The notes under the pieces: generated by a model
Databases searched by the model: none
Told to the model about the DNA's origin: nothing
The model's input: only the letters and a program-made list of their open reading frames with translations
Program-made: the position numbers and the translations under genes
NCBI GenBank assembly: GCA_015485595.1
Contig: WFTH01000016.1
Span: 1-17,255, forward strand
Length of the DNA: 17,255 nt
Reading direction: 5' to 3'
Source: Candidatus Microgenomates bacterium
GTDB taxonomy: Bacteria; Patescibacteriota; Microgenomatia; UBA1400; PJMF01
In this document: in pieces, positions 1 through 7,827 of the stretch
Layout of the letters: each line of letters starts with the position of its first letter
How positions within the stretch are numbered: position 1 is the stretch's first letter

Positions 1-33
1 CCTAAGGAGTCTGCTTCCTTAAAGGTTGATTGA
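1..33 (+). CDS. 3' end of an unidentified upstream gene (partial)
   Basis: Frame 1 is open from the window edge and ends at TGA 31-33, encoding ten residues (PKESASLKVD). The other two forward frames close earlier, at 20-22 and 3-5. The piece is far too short to identify. It is listed only because a gene end just before rny would be normal spacing, and it may not be coding at all. Confidence 0.25.
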   Translation, partial: PKESASLKVD

Positions 34-132
34 CTTCTTTTGAAGTTTCGCCTAAACCTCTTTACTCTTTTCAAGTCTACATCTCTACTTAGTTTTTTCA
101 GGTTTGGCCTTAAGTTAAAAGAAAGGTTTGAC

Positions 133-1740
133 ATGACATTTTTTAGCAATCTATCTAGCCTGTTTGCACAACCAACGAAATCAGCTAAAAAACCCAAAAA
201 AGCACTTAAGCGTCCTAGGCCATCAAGATTTCAAGGAAATAAAAATCAAAAACCAACAATACCTACAAAAAAAACTGAGTCAACAACTGCTTCAAATGAT
301 CTGGTTACCAATCATCAACTTCAGACTCAAGCCAAAGAAATCATTCGCGAAGCTAAAGCTAAAGCCAGAGAGATCATTGTCGAGGCAAAGTCGGAAGCCC
401 TCTCGATTCATGCTCAAGCTGAGGCTAAATCTAGAAAACTAATGCGCTCTCTAGAGGAGCAACAACGCTCGCTAGATAAAAAACTTGATCGCATAGATCT
501 AAGACTTGAGCAACTTGATCAACGGGAGCAGAAACTCAAAGACCAAGCCAAGGAACTTGAGGAGCAACGCCTTAAGGTTAAAGATCTCAGAACGCAACTG
601 ATTGAGAAACTAGAGGAGGTTGCCGGTCTTACCAGAGAAGAAGCCAAAGACAAGCTACTTGAATCCATCAAGCAAAAAGCCACCAAAGAGATGGCTCAAA
701 TTATCAAGCAAAAAGAAGAGGAAGCTCGCGAAGCAGCTGATGAAAAAGCCAAAGAAATTATTATTGAAGCCATGAAGTATGGCGCTACCGACTATGTGCC
801 AGAGTACACCATCTCCGTGGTCCAGTTGCCAAACGAAGAAACCAAAGGTAAGATTATCGGTAAGTCTGGTAGAAACATTCATGCCTTCGAACGCGTAACC
901 GGCGTAGATGTGGATCTAGACGCCTCTCCAACCGAGGTTAGACTCTCCAGTTTTGATCCGGTCAGACGAGAGATTGCTCGTATCGCTTTGGAAAGGTTAA
1001 TTAAAGATGGTCGTATCCAGCCAGCTAGAATTGAAGAGGTGGTCGGCAAGGTTAAAAAAGAGATAGACAAAACTATCTATGAAGCTGGCAAAAAACTCTG
1101 CCACGAGGTGGGAGTTTACAATCTTCACCCTGATTTAGTGAAGCTGCTTGGCAGGTTTAAGTATCGCTTCTCTTACGGTCAAAACTTAATAGCTCACACT
1201 TTAGAAGAAACTCGCATCGGCATGAAGATAGCCAGCGAACTAGGCCTGGATGTCGAAACGGTTAAGTTAGGCTGTCTCTTGCATGATATTGGTAAGGTAG
1301 CGGATGAAGCCGAAGGATCTCACGTTGAACTGGGAGTTAAGATCGCTAAAAAGTACGGCCTACCTCAAGGTGTGATCGATGCTATCGCTCAACATCATGA
1401 AGATGAGCCGTTTTCAGGTCCTGAACAGATGGCTGTCTACATCGCTGATGCCATCTCTGGAGCCAGACCAGGAGCTCGTTATGAAAACTACGATGAGTAT
1501 GTGGCTCGATTAACCAAGCTAGAAGAGATCGCCACCAAACATAATGAAGTGAAGCAAGCCTATGCTATCCAAGCCGGAAGAGAGATTAGAGTTTTACTCA
1601 AACCAGAAAAAACCAAAGATGAGGATGTCGTTGTGCTAAGTCAAAAGATCAAAGAAGAGATTCAAAATACCCTAACGTATCCAGGCACCGTTACGGTCAC
1701 AGTGATTCGTGAAACCAGAGCCAAAGACGTAGCAAAATAA
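133..1740 (+). CDS. rny: Ribonuclease Y (endoribonuclease, KH and HD domains)
   Basis: RNase Y is the endonuclease that starts mRNA decay in many bacteria lacking RNase E. From the ATG at 133 the protein is 535 residues. It has a Lys/Pro-rich N terminus, a long charged coiled coil (about residues 65-220) with EAK-type heptads, a KH RNA-binding domain with its GxxG loop at 243-246 (GKSG), and an HD metal-dependent phosphohydrolase domain with the HD pair at 384-385 in LLHDIGK, followed by HHEDEP. The C-terminal VIRETRAKDVAK is typical of the family. I chose ATG 133 because GAAAGG at 121-126 lies 6 nt upstream. A longer reading from TTG at 40 adds 31 residues (566 in all) but has only a distant AAAGG at 21-25. 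Neither version shows the N-terminal transmembrane helix usual for RNase Y; the short FFSNLSSLF stretch might instead form an amphipathic anchor. Family identity is certain; the start is less so. Confidence 0.96.
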   Translation: MTFFSNLSSLFAQPTKSAKKPKKALKRPRPSRFQGNKNQKPTIPTKKTESTTASNDLVTNHQLQTQAKEIIREAKAKAREIIVEAKSEALSIHAQAEAKSRKLMRSLEEQQRSLDKKLDRIDLRLEQLDQREQKLKDQAKELEEQRLKVKDLRTQLIEKLEEVAGLTREEAKDKLLESIKQKATKEMAQIIKQKEEEAREAADEKAKEIIIEAMKYGATDYVPEYTISVVQLPNEETKGKIIGKSGRNIHAFERVTGVDVDLDASPTEVRLSSFDPVRREIARIALERLIKDGRIQPARIEEVVGKVKKEIDKTIYEAGKKLCHEVGVYNLHPDLVKLLGRFKYRFSYGQNLIAHTLEETRIGMKIASELGLDVETVKLGCLLHDIGKVADEAEGSHVELGVKIAKKYGLPQGVIDAIAQHHEDEPFSGPEQMAVYIADAISGARPGARYENYDEYVARLTKLEEIATKHNEVKQAYAIQAGREIRVLLKPEKTKDEDVVVLSQKIKEEIQNTLTYPGTVTVTVIRETRAKDVAK

Positions 1741-1758
1741 ACACAAGTTGGGAAAAAC

Positions 1759-1767
1759 TGGTATAAT
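1759..1767 (+). promoter_or_regulatory. Extended -10 promoter upstream of secG
   Basis: TGGTATAAT is a perfect extended -10 element (TGn followed by TATAAT at 1762-1767), only 18 nt after the rny stop. No good -35 lies at the usual distance, which is normal for extended -10 promoters. The predicted start near 1774 leaves a leader of about 17 nt, containing AAAAGG at 1776-1781, 9 nt before the secG ATG. It should drive secG and the co-oriented genes behind it separately from rny. Confidence 0.65.
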
Positions 1768-1790
1768 TAAAACTCAAAAGGCAAACTACT

Positions 1791-2015
1791 ATGAATCTAC
1801 ACAAACTACTTCTTGCTGTTCAAGCAGTGCTCTCACTCCTTCTTATAGTAGCAATTCTACTTCAACCTCAAGGCTCAACTAGCGGTGCTCTGTGGGGAGC
1901 CACGAGTCAAAGTTACCACACCAGAAGGGGTTTTGAAAAGGTGCTTCACTACTTTACCTACGTTGGCGTTACTCTATTTGTGATCTTGGGCATTCTGATT
2001 CTAAGAACCGCTTAA
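1791..2015 (+). CDS. secG: Preprotein translocase subunit SecG
   Basis: SecG is the small accessory subunit of the SecYEG channel in the cytoplasmic membrane. The 74-residue product has the family layout: a first membrane helix (about 5-24) ending in ILLQ, a Gly/Ser-rich cytoplasmic loop, the RRGFEK motif near residues 45-50, and a second helix (about 52-71). Length is normal. The ATG has a ribosome-binding site (AAAAGG, 1776-1781) and its own extended -10 promoter. The next gene starts 7 nt after the stop, so the two are probably co-transcribed and translationally coupled. Confidence 0.93.
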   Translation: MNLHKLLLAVQAVLSLLLIVAILLQPQGSTSGALWGATSQSYHTRRGFEKVLHYFTYVGVTLFVILGILILRTA

Positions 2016-2021
2016 CCACCT

Positions 2022-3431
2022 ATGCGCAAACTCTATTGGTATTTGACCGCTTACTTAAAAAAGTATGGACTGATACTGGCGGTCTCGATAATAGGCAGCA
2101 TTGTTGTGCTCTCGCTGTTTACTTCATTTATCTTCCCTAAACTAAAACCCGGCAAGCATCTTTATATCGGTCTTATTGGAGCATATACTCTAGATAACTT
2201 ACCTCTAAGAGTTCAAAAACAACTCTCAAAAGGCTTAACCAAGGTAGAAGAAGACGGGTCTGTCGAACCATTACTAGCCAGTCGCTGGTCGATAGAACAA
2301 GAGGGACTAAGTTATCGTTTTATCTTAAAAAATAATCTGGTTTGGAACGATGGTAAACCTTTAAAAACCCAAGATATCAACTATCATTTTCCTAACGTAG
2401 AAACTATCATTACTCCTTATGACATTGTTTTTAAACTCCCAACTCCCTTTGCCCCCTTTCCCACCAAGCTTGACAAACCTATCTTCCGCAAAGGAGAGTT
2501 AGTCTTTTTTAAGTTTTTCAAAAAACCTACCTTGATTGGTATCAGTCCTTATAAGATAACCAACTACCAAAAACGAGGCAACCTGATTCGTAGACTAGAC
2601 CTTTCAAGTCCAACCGAAGAGATCACTTACCACTTCTATCTCACTGAAAAAGAAGCAGTCGAGGCTTTCAAAGCCGGTCAAGTTGATATCTTGCCAGACT
2701 TAGCTAAGCATCATGAGATCTTTGGTTGGTCTACGGTCCAAGTAACAGAAAAGGTGCAGTACGATCAGTATCTAGCCATGTTCTTTAATCTTGACGATCC
2801 TCGTTTTAGTAAAAATCTTCGTCAAGCTATAGCTTATGCTATCGAGAAAGACTATGGAGATTTAAGAGCTTCAGGCCCAATTAGTCCAAACTCGTGGGCC
2901 TATTTCTCTGGAGTTAAGCTCTATAATAAAAACGATCAAAAGGCAATCGACAACTTACTGACCGAGCTACCACATGAACCGCTTGAGTTTGAACTAACCA
3001 CCACCACTCTGTTTGTCACCGAAGCTGAAAAAATCAAGAAAGATCTAGAAGACCTGGGTGAAAAGGCTGTCTTAGCCTGCCAAGAAAGCAAAAAAATTAA
3101 AGATGAGGATAAGGGACTGTGTCAAAACCTTCAGATTTCACTCAAAATAAGAATTAATAACTTTCCAGATAAGCAAAACTTCCAGCTTCTTCTAATTGGA
3201 CAAGAGTCTCCTCCGGATCCTGATCAGTATGATCTCTGGCATTCTGGTGAACCAGCCAACTTCACCCACTATAAAAACATCCGGGTTGATAGCTTGTTAG
3301 AAAAAGGCCGTCAGACCACAAACATTAAAGAAAGAACTAAGATATATCAAGAGTTTCAACAAGTGTTACTTGAAGATCCGCCGGCTGTTTTCCTTCGCCA
3401 CCTTATTCGGTATGATGTAAGGAGAAAATAA
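2022..3431 (+). CDS. Family 5 extracellular solute-binding protein, membrane-anchored (peptide-binding type)
   Basis: This resembles the periplasmic binding subunit of peptide/nickel ABC importers (SBP_bac_5, OppA/DppA-like). The 469-residue product has one N-terminal transmembrane helix (about residues 16-38), then the family's opening pattern (LSKGL...[12 protein letters not shown]), the segment [13 protein letters not shown] starting at residue 107, and [12 protein letters not shown] at 265-276, a strong family signature. It is somewhat shorter than typical OppA/DppA. There is no lipobox, so it should be held by its signal anchor. No permease or ATPase genes lie beside it, so it may work with a distant transporter or have another envelope role. 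ATG 2022 follows the secG stop by 6 nt with no visible Shine-Dalgarno, which suggests coupling. Family assignment is firm; substrate is unknown. Confidence 0.85.
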   Translation: MRKLYWYLTAYLKKYGLILAVSIIGSIVVLSLFTSFIFPKLKPGKHLYIGLIGAYTLDNLPLRVQKQLSKGLTKVEEDGSVEPLLASRWSIEQEGLSYRFILKNNLVWNDGKPLKTQDINYHFPNVETIITPYDIVFKLPTPFAPFPTKLDKPIFRKGELVFFKFFKKPTLIGISPYKITNYQKRGNLIRRLDLSSPTEEITYHFYLTEKEAVEAFKAGQVDILPDLAKHHEIFGWSTVQVTEKVQYDQYLAMFFNLDDPRFSKNLRQAIAYAIEKDYGDLRASGPISPNSWAYFSGVKLYNKNDQKAIDNLLTELPHEPLEFELTTTTLFVTEAEKIKKDLEDLGEKAVLACQESKKIKDEDKGLCQNLQISLKIRINNFPDKQNFQLLLIGQESPPDPDQYDLWHSGEPANFTHYKNIRVDSLLEKGRQTTNIKERTKIYQEFQQVLLEDPPAVFLRHLIRYDVRRK

Positions 3432-3432
3432 G

Positions 3433-4116
3433 ATGAAAATCAAACTAAAACCTTCAGCCCTACTACTGTTTATCATTGGCACCGGTTTAGTTTTAAGTGG
3501 CTGCAGTCAGCCTCTAGATAAAACCGGTCAAGTCTCACTTGAGTTTATCAGTCCAACCCAACCGCCTAAAACCAAGCCAGAAACCCAAGAAACTTTAAGT
3601 AAAACCACCAAAGAAAGGCAAGGCATGACTAAAACCCTAAAAGACTTTGAGCCTATAGAGGGTCAAGAGGTTAAGCTTACAACCACCAAAGGAGAGATCG
3701 TGATTCGCCTGTTTCGCAAACAAGCCCCGCTAACCACCGCCAACTTTCTCCATCTAGTTAAATCAGGTTTCTATAACGGAATCTTGTTTCATCGAGTAAT
3801 AGATGACTTTATGGCTCAAACAGGAGACCCGCTCACCAAAGATAAAACCAAACAAGCAGCTTGGGGCACAGGCGGTCCTGGTTACACCATTGCCGACGAA
3901 CTCTCTCCTGAACTTAAACACGATAAAGCCGGCATCGTTTCGATGGCAAACACCGGTCAACCTAACACTGGTGGGAGTCAGTTCTTTATTACTTTTGGGG
4001 CTACCCCGTGGCTTGATGGTAAACACGCAGTCTTTGGAGAAGTGATTTCTGGTATGGATGTGGTGAAGCAACTTAAAGTAGGCGATAAAATTGAGCTAGC
4101 CCAAATAGTTAAGTAG
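3433..4116 (+). CDS. Lipoprotein cyclophilin-type peptidyl-prolyl cis-trans isomerase
   Basis: This enzyme catalyses cis-trans isomerisation of prolyl bonds, here outside the membrane to help exported proteins fold. Residues 1-23 form a lipoprotein signal peptide with lipobox LSGC and lipidation at Cys24. A Thr/Pro/Lys-rich spacer runs to about residue 70. The cyclophilin domain follows, with [15 protein letters not shown] carrying the catalytic Arg and the substrate-pocket Phe and Gln, then GGSQFFIT, and [13 protein letters not shown] carrying the pocket Trp and His. The domain is complete, ending at residue 227. The start is one base after the previous stop, and GGAG at 3421-3424 inside the upstream gene's end is its ribosome-binding site (8 nt spacing), so the genes are one operon. 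Confidence 0.94.
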   Translation: MKIKLKPSALLLFIIGTGLVLSGCSQPLDKTGQVSLEFISPTQPPKTKPETQETLSKTTKERQGMTKTLKDFEPIEGQEVKLTTTKGEIVIRLFRKQAPLTTANFLHLVKSGFYNGILFHRVIDDFMAQTGDPLTKDKTKQAAWGTGGPGYTIADELSPELKHDKAGIVSMANTGQPNTGGSQFFITFGATPWLDGKHAVFGEVISGMDVVKQLKVGDKIELAQIVK

Positions 4117-4126
4117 AATAAAACTC

Positions 4127-5791
4127 ATGAGTAAATCTACCTGGCGGCGAAAGCTGGCCCTTATAGTAGCGGTGGGAAGCTTGGCTTTTTTGATCAACTT
4201 TTTGATGGTGCTTGGACTTAGCTATTATTCTCTTAAGCTTCTAAAAAAACAAGACTTCTATCAAGCTAAAAAAACCACCGAGCTAGCCTTAAAGCTACTT
4301 ACCCCCTTAAAATTGGTCACCCTTAATCAGAGTCAGCTGGTGCTAGCTGCTGAAGCAGGCCTAACGCTCGAAAACCAGCTAAGTCAAAGCTTACCAGATC
4401 TAGTTAATCAAAAAGACCTAACTCAACTTGATCTATCTTTGTTTATAAATCAGTTACCTAACTGGTTAGATCAACTAAACCTAACCCTCCCAATCTTAAA
4501 AAGACTCAATCATCAAGCCCTTTTACCTTTAAAAGAAACGGCTCTTTTTTTAGTGGAAAACAAAACCGAGTTAAAAAAGATAGCACACGAGCTAGCAACC
4601 AGAAAACAGACTTGGCTGGTTATCTTCCAAAACACAAACGAGCTTCGCGCCACTGGTGGTTTTATGGGTTCATACGCCTTGGTCACGATTGATCAAGGCA
4701 AGCTAAGTGAGATAAGAGTGGAAGACATCTATGATGCCGACGGTCAGTTTCAGGGCTATGTCGAACCGCCAGTTGGAGTGAAAGAGTACTTAAGCGCTAA
4801 CAGAGGGTTAAGACTCCCAGACTCGAACTGGTACGCGGACTTTCCCACCTCAGCTCAACAAGTTTTAGCCTACTTTGCTTTGGGAGATAAAACTCAGATT
4901 CAGGGCGTATTCTTTCTAAACAACAACCTTGCTAAAAAGCTCCTAAAATTTACCGGACCTATCTTTATCTCCGACTACCAAAAGCTGATTACCCCTAGCA
5001 ACTTTGACCGCCAACTTCAAGAAAGGGGTCGGTTCTTTCCTGGAAGTCAGACCAAAAAACACCTTTTAAGTCTGGTGCTAAACCAGCTAACCTTAAAGCT
5101 ACCTCAAGCTATCAAGTCTCAACCAGAGCAGTTTATAAACCTGCTAAAAGACGCCTTGGTCGAAAAAGACCTGCAAGCTTTCTCGATAGACTCGTCCTGG
5201 CAGAAACTCTTTGATAAACTCAAGCTAACAAACAGACTGACTGATCACTCTCAGTGTCTAGACTTAGCTCTAATCGAGTCCAATGTTGGGATAAACAAGG
5301 TTAACGCCTATGTTAGTCGTGAAGTCCAACTTGAGCTTAGCGATCAACCTAAACCCCAACTGACTATCAAGCTTTTCTTTAATAACCGAGCCAAGGCTGC
5401 AGAAAAAGGTAAAAACGAGTACGTAAACTACCAACGAGTCTTAACAGATTCAACTTGGCAAGTTCAAGAGGTCCGCGTTAATAATAAACCACCAACCAAG
5501 ATCGATAAGGAGCAAGTAAGCTATAACGACAGCCTGTTTCAACAACTGGGTTTTTTGGTGGTGACTAAACCAGAGTCAAAAACTACCGCTGTTATCCGAC
5601 TGACCGAAGGAGAGTTTGAACCCAGGCTTTGTTTATTCAAACAGCCAGGCCTACCTGCTACTAGCTATACTATTAAGTCCAACCTAAATAACCAGAAGAA
5701 AATTAAGGTCTTAAACCTTAAAAAAGATGAGGTAATCAACTTCTCTTTGACTTCTGAACTAGATAAGCAATCATTTCCCTTGCTATATTAA
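4127..5791 (+). CDS. DUF4012 family membrane-anchored protein
   Basis: The 554-residue product has a short basic N terminus, one transmembrane helix (about residues 11-34) and a large outer part. The DUF4012 hallmark NELRATGGFMGSY lies at 171-183, followed by the conserved stretch around FPTSAQQVLAYF. DUF4012 proteins are common in CPR bacteria and Actinobacteria, often near polysaccharide genes, but their activity is not established. The gene begins 10 nt after the cyclophilin stop with no clear Shine-Dalgarno and is probably the last gene of the secG run. Its last 56 bp overlap the 3' end of the opposing ATP-grasp gene, so there is no room for an ordinary terminator between them. Confidence 0.87.
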   Translation: MSKSTWRRKLALIVAVGSLAFLINFLMVLGLSYYSLKLLKKQDFYQAKKTTELALKLLTPLKLVTLNQSQLVLAAEAGLTLENQLSQSLPDLVNQKDLTQLDLSLFINQLPNWLDQLNLTLPILKRLNHQALLPLKETALFLVENKTELKKIAHELATRKQTWLVIFQNTNELRATGGFMGSYALVTIDQGKLSEIRVEDIYDADGQFQGYVEPPVGVKEYLSANRGLRLPDSNWYADFPTSAQQVLAYFALGDKTQIQGVFFLNNNLAKKLLKFTGPIFISDYQKLITPSNFDRQLQERGRFFPGSQTKKHLLSLVLNQLTLKLPQAIKSQPEQFINLLKDALVEKDLQAFSIDSSWQKLFDKLKLTNRLTDHSQCLDLALIESNVGINKVNAYVSREVQLELSDQPKPQLTIKLFFNNRAKAAEKGKNEYVNYQRVLTDSTWQVQEVRVNNKPPTKIDKEQVSYNDSLFQQLGFLVVTKPESKTTAVIRLTEGEFEPRLCLFKQPGLPATSYTIKSNLNNQKKIKVLNLKKDEVINFSLTSELDKQSFPLLY

Positions 5792-6602
5792 TCTTTGTTA
5801 ATTCTTGAGTTGTGGGAAAATAGAAAGGAAAGTTTACCTCACTAACGTAAAGCTTGCCTGTTTTCTCTTCAAATAAGACATCCACACCTCCTAACTCTAA
5901 CCCCAAAGATGAGACGGCCGCAACAGCTACCTGCTGCACTTTATTATCAAAAGCAACCACCTCTCGCCTTCTTTTCTTCTCTTCAACATTGGTGCGAAAA
6001 TCACTTGATTTAAGATTAACATGCCCAGCAACAACTCGATCTCCTACAACCACTAACCTGGCTTGTCTTTGATGTTTTATATACTTGCGTACCAAAACGG
6101 TGGTTGACGACGACAAAGTTGATCTTAAAAAATCCACCAAAGAGATAAAGGCGTCAAAAGAGTCTACCTTGATCACCCCAACCCCATGCGACCCGCCAAC
6201 AATCTTAAAAGTTAAAGGAGGACCTTCTAGGTACTCCATAAACTTCTTAGCCTCTTTTCTATCTCTTGGCAAACCTCCTAAAAAAGGAACTGTAGGGACT
6301 GCAGAGCTAGACAAATAAAAAAATGGGGAGATTCTTTTCTCTAACAAACCGTATTTAACATCACGATAAAAAGTGACCGGAGAGTAACTCAAAAGTATCT
6401 TTTCTATTAGTTTTGATCTATAGCCCGGAGTTGCTCGATATAAAAGGTCATCTTTTTTTAAAGCCGGCAGCCGGGTTACGCTAACTTGATTGGCAATGAT
6501 AGGAACAAACTTAACCTTCAAGCTCTTAGCGGCTTGTCTAAGCAGCACCTCTCTATTGTAACTATAGCTTGTCTGATCGTCTGCCAGATAATAAAAATTC
6601 AT
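5736..6602 (-). CDS. RimK-like ATP-grasp domain protein (putative carboxylate-amine ligase)
   Basis: ATP-grasp enzymes join a carboxylate to an amine through an acylphosphate. From the ATG at 6602 the product is 288 residues. Visible features are an N-terminal Rossmann-like part (MNFYYLADDQ), the ATP-binding lysine and glycine-rich loop FKIVGGSHGVGV (about 132-143), RLVVVGDRVVAGHVNLKSSDFRTNV (from about 182) resembling the RimK RCFVVGD/FRSN region, and metal/ATP ligands in GGVDVLFEE and SEVNFP (E255, N257). The substrate cannot be read from the sequence. An in-frame ATG at 6713 would add 37 residues but would overlap the start of prfB. I prefer 6602 because a perfect TATAAT lies exactly 6 nt upstream and the family's first beta strand begins there. 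The 3' end overlaps the DUF4012 gene by 56 bp on the opposite strand. Confidence 0.84.
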   Translation of the reverse strand: MNFYYLADDQTSYSYNREVLLRQAAKSLKVKFVPIIANQVSVTRLPALKKDDLLYRATPGYRSKLIEKILLSYSPVTFYRDVKYGLLEKRISPFFYLSSSAVPTVPFLGGLPRDRKEAKKFMEYLEGPPLTFKIVGGSHGVGVIKVDSFDAFISLVDFLRSTLSSSTTVLVRKYIKHQRQARLVVVGDRVVAGHVNLKSSDFRTNVEEKKRRREVVAFDNKVQQVAVAAVSSLGLELGGVDVLFEEKTGKLYVSEVNFPFYFPTTQELTKINIAREMIAYLVQKSKRS

Positions 6603-6608
6603 GACCGA

Positions 6609-6614
6609 ATTATA
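6609..6614 (-). promoter_or_regulatory. -10 box giving a predicted leaderless mRNA for the ATP-grasp gene
   Basis: On the minus strand TATAAT (6614 down to 6609) is followed by six bases and then the ATG at 6602. This puts the expected transcription start on the A of the start codon. No Shine-Dalgarno exists because there is no leader. An AT-rich hexamer (TTTAAA) at about 17 bp upstream is the only -35 candidate. Confidence 0.55.
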
Positions 6615-6627
6615 ACTCAAGTTGAGT
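6615..6627. promoter_or_regulatory. Perfect 13-bp palindrome between divergent starts (possible operator)
   Basis: ACTCAA-G-TTGAGT is a perfect 6-bp dyad with a one-base centre. It abuts the -10 box of the ATP-grasp gene (6609-6614) and lies just upstream of the prfB -10 region. A regulator bound here could affect both divergent genes. It may also be chance, and no regulator is known from this window. Confidence 0.4.
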
Positions 6628-6638
6628 TTTTTTAAATA

Positions 6639-6647
6639 TGGTAAGAT
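6639..6647 (+). promoter_or_regulatory. Candidate extended -10 promoter of prfB
   Basis: TGGTAAGAT (TGn plus TAAGAT at 6642-6647) sits 9 nt before the prfB ATG at 6657. TTGAGT at 6622-6627, half of the palindrome, is a possible -35 but with a short 14-bp spacer. The predicted start near 6654 would leave a leader of about 3 nt, so prfB may be almost leaderless. Confidence 0.4.
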
Positions 6648-6656
6648 TAACTCACC

Positions 6657-7745
6657 ATGGCAACAGGTAAAACTAACAGTCCCACCACCAAAGAGCTTAT
6701 CAATAAAGCCCAAGCTTTAGTAGAAAAGATACCCACCAATCGATTAAGTAAAAAGCTTGAAAGTCTGGAAGCAAAGACCATGCAGTCTGGTTTTTGGCAG
6801 ACAGATGAAGCCGAGGCAGTCACTAAAGAGATCGCCCTTATTCGCAACCAACTGGATGAAGCTAACCTGCTTAAACAACTAACTAACGACCTAAAAGCCG
6901 CTTACGAACTTAGCCAAGAAGACAAGCAGTGGCAAGAAGAGGCAGACAAGCTCTTTAACCAACTATCCAAACTCGTTAAAGAGCTGACTTTAAAGCAGTA
7001 CCTTTCTGGACCCTATGATAAACTGGGGGCACTTTTTTCGATTCATTCTGGGGCTGGCGGAACCGAGGCTATGGACTGGGCTCAGATGCTAAAAAGAATG
7101 TACACTCGCTTCTTTGAAAGAAAAGGCTGGCAGTTTAAACAGATCAGCGAGTCTAGAGGCGATGAGGCTGGTATTAAGGCGGCTGAGTTTGTCATTAACT
7201 CACCCTACGCTTACGGTTATCTAAAAAATGAACGCGGTACCCATCGACTGGTCAGGCGAAGTCCGTTTAATGCCGACAACCTTCGTCAAACCTCGTTTGC
7301 TTTAGTAGGGGTTAGCCCTTTAATTCCTAAAACAGACAAGACCGTTAAGCTGTCTTTAGATGACTTAGAGTGGAAGTTCTCTCGCTCCTCTGGCGCCGGT
7401 GGTCAAAACGTAAACAAAGTTAACACTGCCGTTGAGTTAAGACACAAACCCTCTGGTATCGTGGTCAGGTCGCGCGAAGAAAGAAGTCAAGTTCAAAACA
7501 AAGAAAGAGCTTTAGAAAAGTTAAGAAGTCTTCTTGCTTTACGCCAGGAAGAAGCAAGGTTGAAAAAACTTGCTCAAGAGAAAGGTGAGTTTGTTACTGC
7601 TAGCTGGGGAAACCAGATAAGAAACTATGTCCTTCATCCCTACAAACTTGTTAAAGACACTCGAACTCAAGTAGAGACAAGCAATGTAGAGGCCGTACTA
7701 GATGGGGATCTGGATCAATTCATTCAGGCAGAAATAAAGTTATAA
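6657..7745 (+). CDS. prfB: Peptide chain release factor 2
   Basis: RF2 recognises UAA and UGA stop codons in the ribosomal A site and triggers peptide release. The 362-residue product has the RF2-specific SPF tripeptide at 202-204 (RF1 carries a different anticodon-like motif) and the universal GGQ at 248-250 within [23 protein letters not shown]. Other family blocks are SGFW near the N terminus, [13 protein letters not shown], and [15 protein letters not shown] near the C terminus. The reading frame is continuous from ATG 6657: the in-frame UGA and +1 frameshift that autoregulate prfB in many bacteria are absent. No Shine-Dalgarno is visible. The retained RF2 fits standard stop use for UGA in this genome. 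Confidence 0.96.
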   Translation: MATGKTNSPTTKELINKAQALVEKIPTNRLSKKLESLEAKTMQSGFWQTDEAEAVTKEIALIRNQLDEANLLKQLTNDLKAAYELSQEDKQWQEEADKLFNQLSKLVKELTLKQYLSGPYDKLGALFSIHSGAGGTEAMDWAQMLKRMYTRFFERKGWQFKQISESRGDEAGIKAAEFVINSPYAYGYLKNERGTHRLVRRSPFNADNLRQTSFALVGVSPLIPKTDKTVKLSLDDLEWKFSRSSGAGGQNVNKVNTAVELRHKPSGIVVRSREERSQVQNKERALEKLRSLLALRQEEARLKKLAQEKGEFVTASWGNQIRNYVLHPYKLVKDTRTQVETSNVEAVLDGDLDQFIQAEIKL

Positions 7746-7752
7746 GATGTAG

Positions 7753-7805
7753 GATACTAGATACTGGATACTAGATACTGAACACTAGATACTGGATACT
7801 GGATA
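7753..7805. repeat. 7-bp tandem repeat (GATACTR), about 7.5 units
   Basis: Seven full heptamers run from 7753: GATACTA, GATACTG, GATACTA, GATACTG, AACACTA, GATACTG, GATACTG, then a partial GATA. The first four form two identical 14-bp doublets. The array starts 8 nt after the prfB stop and fills most of the 82-bp gap before the convergent gene's stop at 7828. Neither gene has a recognisable hairpin terminator there. It resembles the short heptamer tandem repeats known from cyanobacteria. Its function is unknown. Confidence 0.85.
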
Positions 7806-7827
7806 GGTGTTAGTTAGAGTTTATAAG

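Noticed and set aside
3..20. Small inverted repeat TAAGGA/TCCTTA at the window start as a terminator or regulatory hairpin
   Set aside because: The stem is only six AT-rich pairs, no T tract follows it directly, and it lies inside an apparently open frame.
1748..1753. TTGGGA as the -35 box for the secG promoter
   Set aside because: It lies only 8 bp before the TATAAT, too close for a -35; the TGn extension explains the promoter better.
3763..4071. Minus-strand 102-codon open frame within the cyclophilin gene
   Set aside because: It is a shadow of the strongly conserved cyclophilin domain and has no promoter or ribosome-binding site.
6603..6713. Longer start (ATG 6713) for the ATP-grasp gene
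   Set aside because: It would overlap the first 57 bp of prfB on the opposite strand, and a consensus -10 box lies inside that stretch just before ATG 6602, where the family fold begins.
7753..7805. CRISPR array
   Set aside because: The units are 7 bp and contiguous, with no spacers and no cas genes nearby; it is a simple tandem repeat.
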